From assembly GCA_947252915.1 (NCBI GenBank), contig CAMXWI010000043.1:1-7377 (forward strand): a DNA stretch of 7,377 nt, written 5' to 3'. Source of the stretch: an uncultured Lactobacillus sp. (GTDB lineage Bacteria > Bacillota > Bacilli > Lactobacillales > Lactobacillaceae). Under the pieces are notes generated by a model. That model saw nothing but the letters and a program-made list of their open reading frames with translations. It made no database searches and was not told the origin of the DNA. The position numbers and the translations under genes were made by a program. Below, in pieces: positions 1 to 7,377 of the stretch; within the stretch, counting starts at the first letter, position 1, and every line of letters starts with the position of its first letter.

Positions 1-1215
1 GGCGGTGACCGCTACTACAGCCAATGGCATTAGGTGGGTCATCGAACCAACCATTTCTGTAATTAATAAGATGGCGGTAAACGGTGCTTTAGAAATACAA
101 GCAAAATAACCCGCCATGGCATAGATAGCGTAATTTCCCAAGTATTCTTTAGGTACGAGACCAAAAGAAACTAGCGTGGCACAATAGCATGCACCAATGA
201 CTGCCCCAAGCGTTAAGATTGGCAGAAAAATCCCTCCAGGAATTTCAGAACCATAGCTAACCATGGAAAAAACAAACCGTAATAGTAAAAAACCAAATAA
301 TAATGGAATGGATAGTGGTAATTTTGGTAAAGAAACAATTAAATTATTGCCACCACCAAGGGTAACTGGCCAATACCACGCGATTGGAATAACCAGTAAA
401 AACGGTATTACCGGATACCAGCTAGGTTTAAACCATTTTATTTTACGACTCCAAGTGCCTAAACGAAGGATCACGTATTGATAAACCCGCCCCAGGATTC
501 CTAAAAGCAAGCCTAGAATGATTAAATGAATATACTGATTTGCTGGAAAGAGAACCTGATGTGGTAAATCAAGGTCCGGTCGCAGTCCAAAGAAGGTCAT
601 TGAAACCCCATTGGCAACAACGGCACTAATAAATACCGACTGCCAGACGAGCGGTGAAAAGTTATGATAAACCTCTTCCAAAATAAACATTGAACTCGCA
701 ATAGGGGCATTAAATGCAGCGGATAAACCTGCGGCCGCACCGGAAGCAATCCCAACTCGCCGCTCAATTTTAGTAACGTGATTATGTTCCGCAATTCCTT
801 GACCAATGGTGGCTCCCAACTGAATTGAAGGACCTTCCCGGCCCAGAAATAGGCCGGACCCAATCCCCAGAATACCACCAACAAATTTTCGCCAAAGAAC
901 TGGCCACCACTGCTCATCAAACTGCCCCGTTAATTGTCCTTCCACTTGGGGAATTCCTGATCCCTTAATATTTGGGTTTTTTTGAGACATTCTCCCCAAA
1001 AGCAAAGCAATAATGACGGAACCGATTAGCCAGGGGATTAACCAAATTGGCTGATGATGAAAGAAATTAAAACAGGCAATTACCAGTGTTAATCCATGCT
1101 GGATTGCGGAGCGGAATACACTCACAACTAATCCAGTCAGGATTCCAATGACAATTGCCCGACCAATTTGGCGAAGATTACTAAAGTTTAATTTCCCAAA
1201 ATGTAATTTACTCAA
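1..1215 (-). CDS. CLC-family chloride channel or H+/Cl- antiporter (3'-truncated by window edge)
   Basis: This is an integral membrane protein of the CLC (voltage-gated chloride channel) family, which moves chloride across the cytoplasmic membrane. I translated 405 codons from the TTG at 1215 to the window edge with no stop or frameshift. The three CLC selectivity motifs are present in order: GSGIP (residues 85-89), GREGP (125-129, with gating glutamate E127) and GIFLP (328-332). E181 in FILEEVYH matches the internal proton glutamate (E203) of E. coli ClcA, which favours an H+/Cl- antiporter over a passive channel. The last helix, with the chloride-coordinating tyrosine, and any C-terminal RCK/TrkA-C domain lie outside the window. 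A GGAG eight nt upstream selects TTG as start. An in-frame GTG at 1224 overlaps that GGAG, and a TAA lies just upstream of it. The gene follows the permease by 46 nt with no terminator between, so cotranscription is likely. Family assignment is secure; transport mode is inferred. Confidence 0.93.
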   Translation of the reverse strand, partial: MSKLHFGKLNFSNLRQIGRAIVIGILTGLVVSVFRSAIQHGLTLVIACFNFFHHQPIWLIPWLIGSVIIALLLGRMSQKNPNIKGSGIPQVEGQLTGQFDEQWWPVLWRKFVGGILGIGSGLFLGREGPSIQLGATIGQGIAEHNHVTKIERRVGIASGAAAGLSAAFNAPIASSMFILEEVYHNFSPLVWQSVFISAVVANGVSMTFFGLRPDLDLPHQVLFPANQYIHLIILGLLLGILGRVYQYVILRLGTWSRKIKWFKPSWYPVIPFLLVIPIAWYWPVTLGGGNNLIVSLPKLPLSIPLLFGFLLLRFVFSMVSYGSEIPGGIFLPILTLGAVIGACYCATLVSFGLVPKEYLGNYAIYAMAGYFACISKAPFTAILLITEMVGSMTHLMPLAVVAVTA

Positions 1216-1223
1216 AATTGCCA

Positions 1224-1227
1224 CTCC
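1224..1227 (-). promoter_or_regulatory. Ribosome binding site deciding the TTG start of the CLC gene
   Basis: GGAG on the minus strand is followed by an 8-nt spacer and then TTG AGT AAA at 1215. The only upstream in-frame alternative, GTG at 1224-1222, overlaps this sequence and would have no usable Shine-Dalgarno. TTG is therefore the better start. Confidence 0.7.
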
Positions 1228-1261
1228 AAAATTTTCATTCTTTTAGAGTGTACCACATTCA

Positions 1262-2650
1262 TTAATGACTTGCTGATTGATCTTCCCTATGCCGCGCTAG
1301 GTAAACCACCGTAGCAATAACTAACACCGCAGCGCCGACAATCACCGAAATCCTAGTATCGGGATTGATAAACATAAAGATAACAATTACAAAGAGCATT
1401 AAGAATGCAAAGTAATTAGATAGTGGATACAAAGGTAATTTAAAGGGATGGTTCTCCATGACATCCGGATTATTATGACGGAACTTTAATTCAGCTAATA
1501 AAATCACAAACCATGGCACCATTCCCGGTAGAACAGAAGAACTAAAGACAACCACAAAAAGGTCAGAAGTAGACTTGCTAAACATTGTCGCCACCATGTT
1601 AAGAATGAAGCCAATCAAGATCCCACCAGAAATTCCCAAAATGGCTGCATCAGGAACAATGCGCTTGGAAAGTCGCCCAAAAATCTTTGGAGCATCTCCT
1701 TCGTGTGAAAGCTTAAAAAGCATTCGACTGGAACTGTAAATTCCTGAGTTAGCACCAGACAAAGCAGCGGTTAAGACCACAAAGTTAATAATCGAAGCCG
1801 CGGCAGTAATTCCAACCTTGGCAAACGTCGAAACAAACGGTGAACCAACCGCACTTAATCGGTTCCATGGATAGATCGTCACAATCACAAAAATAGCCCC
1901 AACATAGAAGATCAGGATCCGTAATAGAACGGATTTAACCGACTTAACGATCGCTTTTTGCGGGTTTGCAACTTCCCCGGCCGAAATTCCCAATAATTCA
2001 ATTCCTTCATAGGAACCAACAATAATCGACATTGAGAAGAAGAAACCTTTGACACCACCAGTGAAGAAACCACCGTGAGCCCATAGATTGGAAAAACCTG
2101 TGGGGTGCCCGCCATTACCAAACCCAAAGAAAATCACCATGAAGCCCAGTAGGATCATCATGATAATCGTGACCACTTTAATCATCGCAAACCAAAATTC
2201 AAGGGAGCCATAGGCCTTTGCGCTAGCTAGATTTGCTAGAACTAAGAAGATGATAATCACAATTCCAGCAAACCACGTGTGTAAATGAGGCCACCAATAT
2301 TTTAAATACTCAGTTGCTGCGACCACTTCAGACATCCCAACAACAATATATTCAAAAACATTAGCCCATTTTGCTAGGTATCCCGCTATTGGATGCACAT
2401 ACTCAGTTGCATAATCAGCAAATGATCCGGTCCCAGGATTGATATAAATCATTTCACCGAGCGCTCGCATCACGACATATAAAATCAAGCCAACAAAAGC
2501 GTATGCCAATAACACTGATGGACCGGTCCACTTAATTGTCGAGGTGGAGCCCATAAATAGTCCAACCCCAATTGCACCACCAAGCGAAATCATTTCCATT
2601 TGTCCAGCCGTCATTGTTCTTGACAATTCTGGAGCATCATTTTTTGCCAT
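1262..2650 (-). CDS. Amino acid permease, APC superfamily, AroP/ProY-type
   Basis: A 462-residue cytoplasmic-membrane transporter of the amino acid transporter (AAT) family, probably a proton symporter for one or a few amino acids. About 12 hydrophobic segments are visible, roughly at residues 20-37, 45-65, 92-116, 126-146, 151-176, 201-222, 239-260, 282-302, 335-355, 362-386, 411-428 and 433-451. Family motifs are GGAIGVGLF in helix 1 (24-32), SYEGIELLGISAGEVANP (213-230), PWN (261-263) and SGANSGIYSSSRM (298-310). From memory, E. coli ProY shares the GNGG-P-TG, YPWN and NFVVLTA stretches, so this subgroup fits, but substrate cannot be read from sequence. Length is normal for the family. I chose ATG 2650 over GTG 2662, because the GTG overlaps the AAGGAG ribosome binding site. 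The gene has its own promoter downstream of the eno terminator and is followed at 46 nt by the CLC gene. Confidence 0.9.
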   Translation of the reverse strand: MAKNDAPELSRTMTAGQMEMISLGGAIGVGLFMGSTSTIKWTGPSVLLAYAFVGLILYVVMRALGEMIYINPGTGSFADYATEYVHPIAGYLAKWANVFEYIVVGMSEVVAATEYLKYWWPHLHTWFAGIVIIIFLVLANLASAKAYGSLEFWFAMIKVVTIIMMILLGFMVIFFGFGNGGHPTGFSNLWAHGGFFTGGVKGFFFSMSIIVGSYEGIELLGISAGEVANPQKAIVKSVKSVLLRILIFYVGAIFVIVTIYPWNRLSAVGSPFVSTFAKVGITAAASIINFVVLTAALSGANSGIYSSSRMLFKLSHEGDAPKIFGRLSKRIVPDAAILGISGGILIGFILNMVATMFSKSTSDLFVVVFSSSVLPGMVPWFVILLAELKFRHNNPDVMENHPFKLPLYPLSNYFAFLMLFVIVIFMFINPDTRISVIVGAAVLVIATVVYLARHREDQSASH

Positions 2651-2661
2651 TGACCGATTCA

Positions 2662-2667
2662 CTCCTT
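2662..2667 (-). promoter_or_regulatory. Ribosome binding site deciding the permease start
   Basis: AAGGAG on the minus strand lies 11 nt before ATG 2650. The longer reading from GTG 2662 would begin inside this element, so its four extra residues (MNRS) are probably not translated. Confidence 0.7.
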
Positions 2668-2685
2668 CAAATAATTTCTGGAGTT

Positions 2686-2714
2686 ATTATAAAGAAGCTT
2701 AAATAAAAAATCAA
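2686..2714 (-). promoter_or_regulatory. Predicted vegetative promoter of the permease-CLC unit
   Basis: On the minus strand, TTGATT (2714-2709) is separated by exactly 17 nt from a perfect TATAAT (2691-2686). The expected transcription start is near 2679, giving a leader of about 29 nt before the permease ATG. It sits just downstream of the eno terminator, as expected for an independent transcription unit. No operator or riboswitch is visible in this short leader. Confidence 0.75.
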
Positions 2715-2739
2715 TGAGAAATTCTTAGCTGAATTTCAT

Positions 2740-2773
2740 AAAAAAAGGACTGAACAGATAATGTTCAGTCCTT
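2740..2773 (-). terminator. Rho-independent terminator after eno
   Basis: The minus strand reads a perfect 12-bp stem, AAGGACTGAACA paired with TGTTCAGTCCTT, around a 5-nt loop, and continues into a run of seven T (two of them inside the stem). It begins about 21 nt after the eno stop. The other strand has no T run at the right place, so it acts leftwards only. It closes the glycolytic transcription unit and separates it from the permease promoter. Confidence 0.93.
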
Positions 2774-2794
2774 AAAACTAAGTTTTTGTTTCAA

Positions 2795-4197
<1,403 letters not shown>

Positions 4198-4207
4198 GTC
4201 TAAATAA

Positions 4208-4957
4208 TTAGTGGTTCACCAATTTTAAAAAGCTCTGCGGATCTAGGCTAGCACCACCTGCTAAGACGCCATCAATATCCTGACTAGCCATTAATTGATT
4301 GATATTATCACTGTTAACGCTCCCGCCATACAAAATTCGTACATTATCCGCAACAGTATCGCCATACATATCAGCAATGGTTTGGCGAATTAGATAACAA
4401 CCTTCTTCCGCCTGGTCTGGATCCATACTTTCACCAGTTCCAATTGCCCAACTTGGCTCATAGGCAATCGTCACTTTATCTACGTTTTCCGGCTTTAAGT
4501 CTTTTAAATCAGCTAAGATTCGACTAACTACCCAATGGACCTTTTTTCCCGCTACTAGGCGACCCATGGTTTCATCACAACAAACAATTGGGCAAAGGCC
4601 AGCATCTAATGCGGCATGTACCTTTAGATTAATAAGATGGTCCGTCTCATTAAATAATTTTCGCCGTTCTGAATGACCTAAAATCACATGGTGAATACCA
4701 GCACTATACAGAGTGGTGGGGCTAGTTTCGCCAGTAAATGCTCCCGCGTCTTGATAGTAGCAATTCTCCGCGGCAATCTTTAATGGTGTTCCTGCTGCAG
4801 CTTTCACCATTGGCACAAGTGCAATAGTTGGTGCTGCCAACACTGTTTCTTGAACGTCCGGGTTTGGTAAATGATTCTTGATTTGATTCACAAATTCTAC
4901 GGCTTCCTCAACCGTCTTATTCATCTTCCAATTTCCAGCAACAATTGGCGATCTCAT
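4208..4957 (-). CDS. tpiA: Triosephosphate isomerase, divergent
   Basis: Interconverts dihydroxyacetone phosphate and glyceraldehyde 3-phosphate in the cytoplasm. The product is 249 residues, normal for the family. Catalytic residues sit at canonical positions: N9 and K11 (GNWKMN), H95 (GHSERR), E104 and E167 (AYEPSWAIGTG). The phosphate-binding GGSV (211-214) and AGGASL (233-238) are kept, so it should be active. It departs from consensus at 126-134: CDETMGRLV replaces the usual C-x-G-E-T-L-E-x-R-E type sequence, so D128 replaces a near-invariant glycine. S169 sits where Ile or Val is usual. Reading other frames there gives stops or unrelated residues, so a compensated frameshift is unlikely. 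ATG 4957 is preferred over the adjacent ATG 4960 by spacing to GGGGGA and by family N-termini (MRxPI). Codon bias is weak (AAC for 4 of 14 Asn). Confidence 0.95.
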   Translation of the reverse strand: MRSPIVAGNWKMNKTVEEAVEFVNQIKNHLPNPDVQETVLAAPTIALVPMVKAAAGTPLKIAAENCYYQDAGAFTGETSPTTLYSAGIHHVILGHSERRKLFNETDHLINLKVHAALDAGLCPIVCCDETMGRLVAGKKVHWVVSRILADLKDLKPENVDKVTIAYEPSWAIGTGESMDPDQAEEGCYLIRQTIADMYGDTVADNVRILYGGSVNSDNINQLMASQDIDGVLAGGASLDPQSFLKLVNH

Positions 4958-4964
4958 CATCTAA

Positions 4965-4970
4965 TCCCCC
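4965..4970 (-). promoter_or_regulatory. Atypical ribosome binding site of tpi
   Basis: GGGGGA on the minus strand lies 7 nt before ATG 4957 and 4 nt before ATG 4960. It lacks the AGGAG core and pairs with the anti-Shine-Dalgarno only through a G-U wobble, so it looks weaker than the sites of pgk and eno. The spacing favours the second ATG. Confidence 0.55.
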
Positions 4971-5022
4971 ATTCTTAATAATTGTAAAAAGATTGTTTTA
5001 CCAGAACTGACAGTACATAAAT

Positions 5023-5059
5023 GGGTTCCAGTGCCCGGCCAAGCCGCACTCTGGAACCC
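5023..5059 (-). other. GC-rich hairpin in the pgk-tpi spacer
   Basis: On the minus strand GGGTTCCA pairs with TGGAACCC (8 bp). After a 2-nt bulge, GTGC pairs with GCAC, and inside that GGC can pair with GCC around a TTG loop. About 26 of 37 bases are G or C, while the flanks are AT-rich. The sequence after the stem, ATTTATGTAC, is not a proper U-tract, so it is not a convincing terminator. Candidates are an mRNA stability or processing element between pgk and tpi, a weak terminator, or a copy of a dispersed palindromic repeat. The rest of this 124-nt spacer holds no convincing promoter. Confidence 0.75.
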
Positions 5060-5081
5060 GATTTGTGCTCATTCAATAGAT

Positions 5082-6290
5082 TTATTTATCAGAAATTGCA
5101 TCAATTCCTGGCAGAACCTTACCTTCAAGGTAAGTTAATGATGCACCACCACCAGTGGAAATATGGCTTAATTGGTCAGCAATCCCTAACTGCTTAGCTG
5201 CCGCAGTAGAGTCACCACCACCAACAATTGTGGTTGCGTCGCTCAGGTTACCCAAGAACTTACCAATAGCCAAAGTTCCCTTTGCGAAGTTTGGCATTTC
5301 AAAGACACCCATTGGGCCATTCCAAACAACAGTCTTGGCATCCTTCAAAACATTTTCAAACTCTTCAATTGACTTTGGACCAATGTCCAGGCCCATCCAG
5401 CCATCAGGAATATCGCCCTCAACCACTTTGGTGTTAGCGTCATTATTGAAGGCATCAGCAATCACACTGTCAACTGGAAGAACCAGCTTATCGCCAGCCT
5501 TTGCCATGATGTCCTTAGCAACATCAATCTTATCTTTTTCAACTAATGAATTACCAATCTTAATGCCCTTCGCAGCAAAGAAGGTGTAGGCCATTCCACC
5601 ACCAATAATGATCTTATCAGCTTTGTTCAATAGGTGGTCAATAACGCCGATTTTATCGGAAACCTTGGCGCCACCAAGAATAGCAACGAATGGACGAACT
5701 GGATTATCAACAGCGTTCCCTAAGAACTTGATTTCCTTTTCCATTAAGAAACCAACTCCGGATTTACCATCCCCAATATTTTGGGCAATTCCAACGTTAG
5801 AAGCGTGTTGACGGTGAGCAGTACCAAAGGCGTCATTAACATAAACATCACCAAGTGATGCCCAGTACTTCCCTAATTCAGGATCGTTACCGGATTCACG
5901 CTTAACATTTTCGCCATCCTTAACATCTTCGTAACGAGTGTTTTGGACCATCAAAACATCACCATCACTCATGTTGTTAATAGCATCTTCAAGTTGCTTA
6001 CCTTCTGTTACTGGTACAAAAGTAACTGGCTTATTTAACAGGTTAGAAAGTCGTTCTGCTACCGGACGCATTGATAAACCAGGCTTGTCTTCTTCCTTCT
6101 TAATCCGTCCTAGGTGTGAGAACAAGATTGCCTTACCGTTATGGTCAATTACATACTTAATAGTTGGTAATGCCGCCACAATTCGGTTGTCATCACCAAC
6201 GACACCATCCTTAATTGGCACATTAAAATCAACCCGCATTAATACTTTCTTACCTTCCAAAGGTAAGTCTTCGACAGTCATTTTTGCCAT
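5082..6290 (-). CDS. pgk: Phosphoglycerate kinase
   Basis: Transfers phosphate from 1,3-bisphosphoglycerate to ADP, making ATP in the cytoplasm. The product is 402 residues, normal for bacteria. The N-terminal substrate domain has RVDFNVP (19-25), R36 in DNRI, SHLGR (58-62), QNTRYED (116-122) and [10 protein letters not shown] (151-160). The C-terminal nucleotide domain has [12 protein letters not shown] (203-214), WNGPMGVFE (323-331), GGGDSTAA (357-364) and [13 protein letters not shown] (378-390). No key residue is missing. ATG 6290 is chosen because AGAGGAG lies 8 nt upstream. A longer reading from TTG 6314 would begin at the edge of the upstream hairpin and read through the ribosome binding site. 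The gene lies 77 nt after gap, behind a terminator-like hairpin, so its transcription probably depends partly on readthrough. Codon bias is intermediate (AAC for 13 of 24 Asn). Confidence 0.98.
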   Translation of the reverse strand: MAKMTVEDLPLEGKKVLMRVDFNVPIKDGVVGDDNRIVAALPTIKYVIDHNGKAILFSHLGRIKKEEDKPGLSMRPVAERLSNLLNKPVTFVPVTEGKQLEDAINNMSDGDVLMVQNTRYEDVKDGENVKRESGNDPELGKYWASLGDVYVNDAFGTAHRQHASNVGIAQNIGDGKSGVGFLMEKEIKFLGNAVDNPVRPFVAILGGAKVSDKIGVIDHLLNKADKIIIGGGMAYTFFAAKGIKIGNSLVEKDKIDVAKDIMAKAGDKLVLPVDSVIADAFNNDANTKVVEGDIPDGWMGLDIGPKSIEEFENVLKDAKTVVWNGPMGVFEMPNFAKGTLAIGKFLGNLSDATTIVGGGDSTAAAKQLGIADQLSHISTGGGASLTYLEGKVLPGIDAISDK

Positions 6291-6298
6291 AATTAATT

Positions 6299-6305
6299 CT
6301 CCTCT
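6299..6305 (-). promoter_or_regulatory. Ribosome binding site deciding the pgk start
   Basis: AGAGGAG on the minus strand, with spacer aattaatt before ATG 6290. It excludes the upstream TTG 6314 as the start and follows directly after the hairpin's T run. Confidence 0.8.
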
Positions 6306-6312
6306 TTCTGTC

Positions 6313-6347
6313 AAAAAGGTGGGCGGAGTTTCCTCCTCCCACCTTTT
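6313..6347 (-). terminator. Intercistronic terminator/attenuator hairpin between gap and pgk
   Basis: The minus strand reads AAAAGGTGGG, an A/G mismatch, GGAG, loop GAAA, CTCC, then CCCACCTTTT and one more T before GACAG. This is a 14-pair stem with a single mismatch, closed by a GNRA-type tetraloop and followed by five T in all. The shape is that of an intrinsic terminator, 20 nt after the gap stop and 23 nt before the pgk ATG. No convincing promoter lies between it and pgk, so it more likely lowers downstream expression relative to gap, or protects the 3' end of a gap mRNA, than fully stops transcription. The opposite strand also has a short T run, so weak action there is possible. Confidence 0.85.
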
Positions 6348-6367
6348 AATTAGTACTTAGTTTTTGC

Positions 6368-7377
6368 TTACAGAGTAGCAAAGTGAAGCAAAGTACGGAT
6401 CATGTTTGAAGTGAAACCGTATTCGTTGTCGTACCAAGCAACAGTCTTAACTAATTGTGAACCATCGTCACCTTCCATGATTTCGGTTTGTGATGGATCA
6501 AATACGGAACCGTAAGTTGAACCGATAATATCAGTTGAAACGATTGGGTCTTCAGTGTAACCAAAGGCATCATTGCCATCAGTTGCCTTCTTCATTGCAT
6601 CGTTAACTTGGTCAACCGTAACCTTCTTGTCAAGAATTGAAACAAGTTCAGTTAAGGAACCATCAACAACACCAACCCGTTGTGCGTGTCCAGAAAGCTT
6701 ACCATTTAATTCTGGGATAACCAAACCAATGGCCTTAGCAGCACCAGATGAGTGAGGAATCGTGTTAACACTTGCAGTACGGTTGTTACGCATCTTCTTA
6801 CCACGAGGGCCATCAAGGATGGCTTGAGTTGAAGTAAATGCGTGGATCGTAGTCATAGTACCAACCTTGATACCGAAGTCCTTGTTAAGGAAGTAAGCCA
6901 TTGGTGCAAGACATGAAGTAGTACATGAACCAGCAGAAACGATCTTGTCATCCTTCTTAAGGGTATCCAGGTTAACACCAGGAACAACAGTTGGGATGTT
7001 ACCAGCAGGTGCAGAAATCAGAACACGCTTAGCACCAGCGTCTAAGTGTGCTTGTGACTTTTCAGCAGAAGTGTAGAAACCAGTACATTCAAGTACAAAG
7101 TCAACACCATCATTCTTAACCCAAGGAATGTTCCGTGCATCACGTTCAGCGTAAACTGGGTATTCCTTACCATCAACAACAATACCAGTGTCGGTAGCAG
7201 AAACTTCACCAGGAAACTTACCATGAGTTGAGTCATACTTCAAAAGGTATGCAAGCATTGCAGGAGTAGTCAAATCGTTGATGGCTACAACTTCAATATC
7301 CTTAGCACCCAATTCGTGAATCCGACGGAATGCTAAACGACCGATACGGCCAAAACCATTAATACCAATCTTTACAG
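6368..7377 (-). CDS. gap: Glyceraldehyde-3-phosphate dehydrogenase, NAD-dependent (5' end just outside window)
   Basis: Oxidises glyceraldehyde 3-phosphate to 1,3-bisphosphoglycerate with NAD and phosphate in the cytoplasm. The reading frame enters at the right edge as [13 protein letters not shown], so only about two residues (M-x) are missing; the protein should be about 337 residues. Assuming V is residue 3, the Rossmann motif is at 6-14. D36 in AINDLT, with GP in the S-loop, points to NAD rather than NADP. The catalytic cysteine is C153 in [10 protein letters not shown] and the histidine is H180 in IHAFTSTQ. R235 and the C-terminal WYDNEYG are present. Departures from consensus are G151 and S156 flanking the cysteine motif, SSGAAK for STGAAK, and RVGVVDGS for the usual RVPxP type. 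Codon bias is strong (AAC for 11 of 15 visible Asn), so it is probably the main glycolytic enzyme. A cggR regulator, if present, would lie further right. Confidence 0.97.
   Translation of the reverse strand, partial: VKIGINGFGRIGRLAFRRIHELGAKDIEVVAINDLTTPAMLAYLLKYDSTHGKFPGEVSATDTGIVVDGKEYPVYAERDARNIPWVKNDGVDFVLECTGFYTSAEKSQAHLDAGAKRVLISAPAGNIPTVVPGVNLDTLKKDDKIVSAGSCTTSCLAPMAYFLNKDFGIKVGTMTTIHAFTSTQAILDGPRGKKMRNNRTASVNTIPHSSGAAKAIGLVIPELNGKLSGHAQRVGVVDGSLTELVSILDKKVTVDQVNDAMKKATDGNDAFGYTEDPIVSTDIIGSTYGSVFDPSQTEIMEGDDGSQLVKTVAWYDNEYGFTSNMIRTLLHFATL

Noticed and set aside
597..920. 107-codon minus-strand open frame inside the CLC gene
   Set aside because: It is out of frame with the clearly conserved CLC reading frame covering the same bases.
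1216..1261. Extended -10 like TGG-TACACT before the CLC gene
   Set aside because: Only 4 of 6 matches to TATAAT and no recognisable -35 at 16-18 nt, so it is not called as a promoter.
4981..4986. TACAAT -10 like element before tpi (minus strand)
   Set aside because: No -35 element at 15-18 nt (CAGTTC at 17 nt), and the AT-rich context makes chance matches likely.
5023..5059. T-box or other riboswitch before tpi
   Set aside because: No T-box AGGGTGGNACCGCG-type sequence or other known riboswitch core is present; only a single hairpin is visible.
5155..5589. Long open frames on the plus strand opposite pgk, and similar ones opposite gap, eno and CLC
   Set aside because: They are antisense shadows of conserved genes, with no family resemblance and no plausible ribosome binding sites.
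6309..6314. Perfect TTGACA -35 hexamer on the minus strand just before pgk
   Set aside because: It is formed by the hairpin's T run plus GACA. At 17 nt spacing the -10 would be TATGGC, overlapping the pgk start codon, so transcription would begin inside the gene. Probably coincidental.

Overview
The window is a stretch of chromosomal housekeeping DNA from a low-to-medium GC Gram-positive, most probably a member of the Lactobacillaceae. The evidence is the gap-pgk-tpi-eno gene order without pgm, lactobacillus-like protein features (for example MAKMTVEDL at the start of Pgk and VQNTRYED within it), and purine-rich GGAGG-type ribosome binding sites. All six genes lie on the minus strand, so transcription runs from the right end of the window to the left.

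Layout in the direction of transcription: gap (6368 to beyond 7377, lacking only about two N-terminal residues), a 77-nt spacer with a terminator-like hairpin, pgk (5082-6290), a 124-nt spacer with a very GC-rich hairpin, tpi (4208-4957), a 90-nt spacer with a possible promoter, and eno (2795-4117) ending in a strong intrinsic terminator. After that comes an amino acid permease of the AroP/ProY type (1262-2650) with its own good promoter. Last is a CLC-type chloride channel/antiporter gene (1 to 1215), which starts at TTG and runs off the left edge. Every stretch over 300 nt is coding.

Together gap, pgk, tpi and eno encode four of the five steps of the triose-phosphate part of glycolysis; phosphoglycerate mutase is absent from the cluster. 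The regulator cggR, which precedes gap in many Firmicutes, would lie to the right of the window if present. The permease and CLC genes are a separate transcription unit for membrane transport and have no obvious biochemical link to glycolysis.

No exotic or undescribed system is visible. The points worth a second look are the hairpins within the operon, departures from family consensus around the GAPDH active site, and a triosephosphate isomerase that is divergent, weakly codon-biased and poorly initiated compared with its neighbours. The last point would fit a heterofermentative (phosphoketolase) lifestyle, in which Tpi carries little flux; that is inference.
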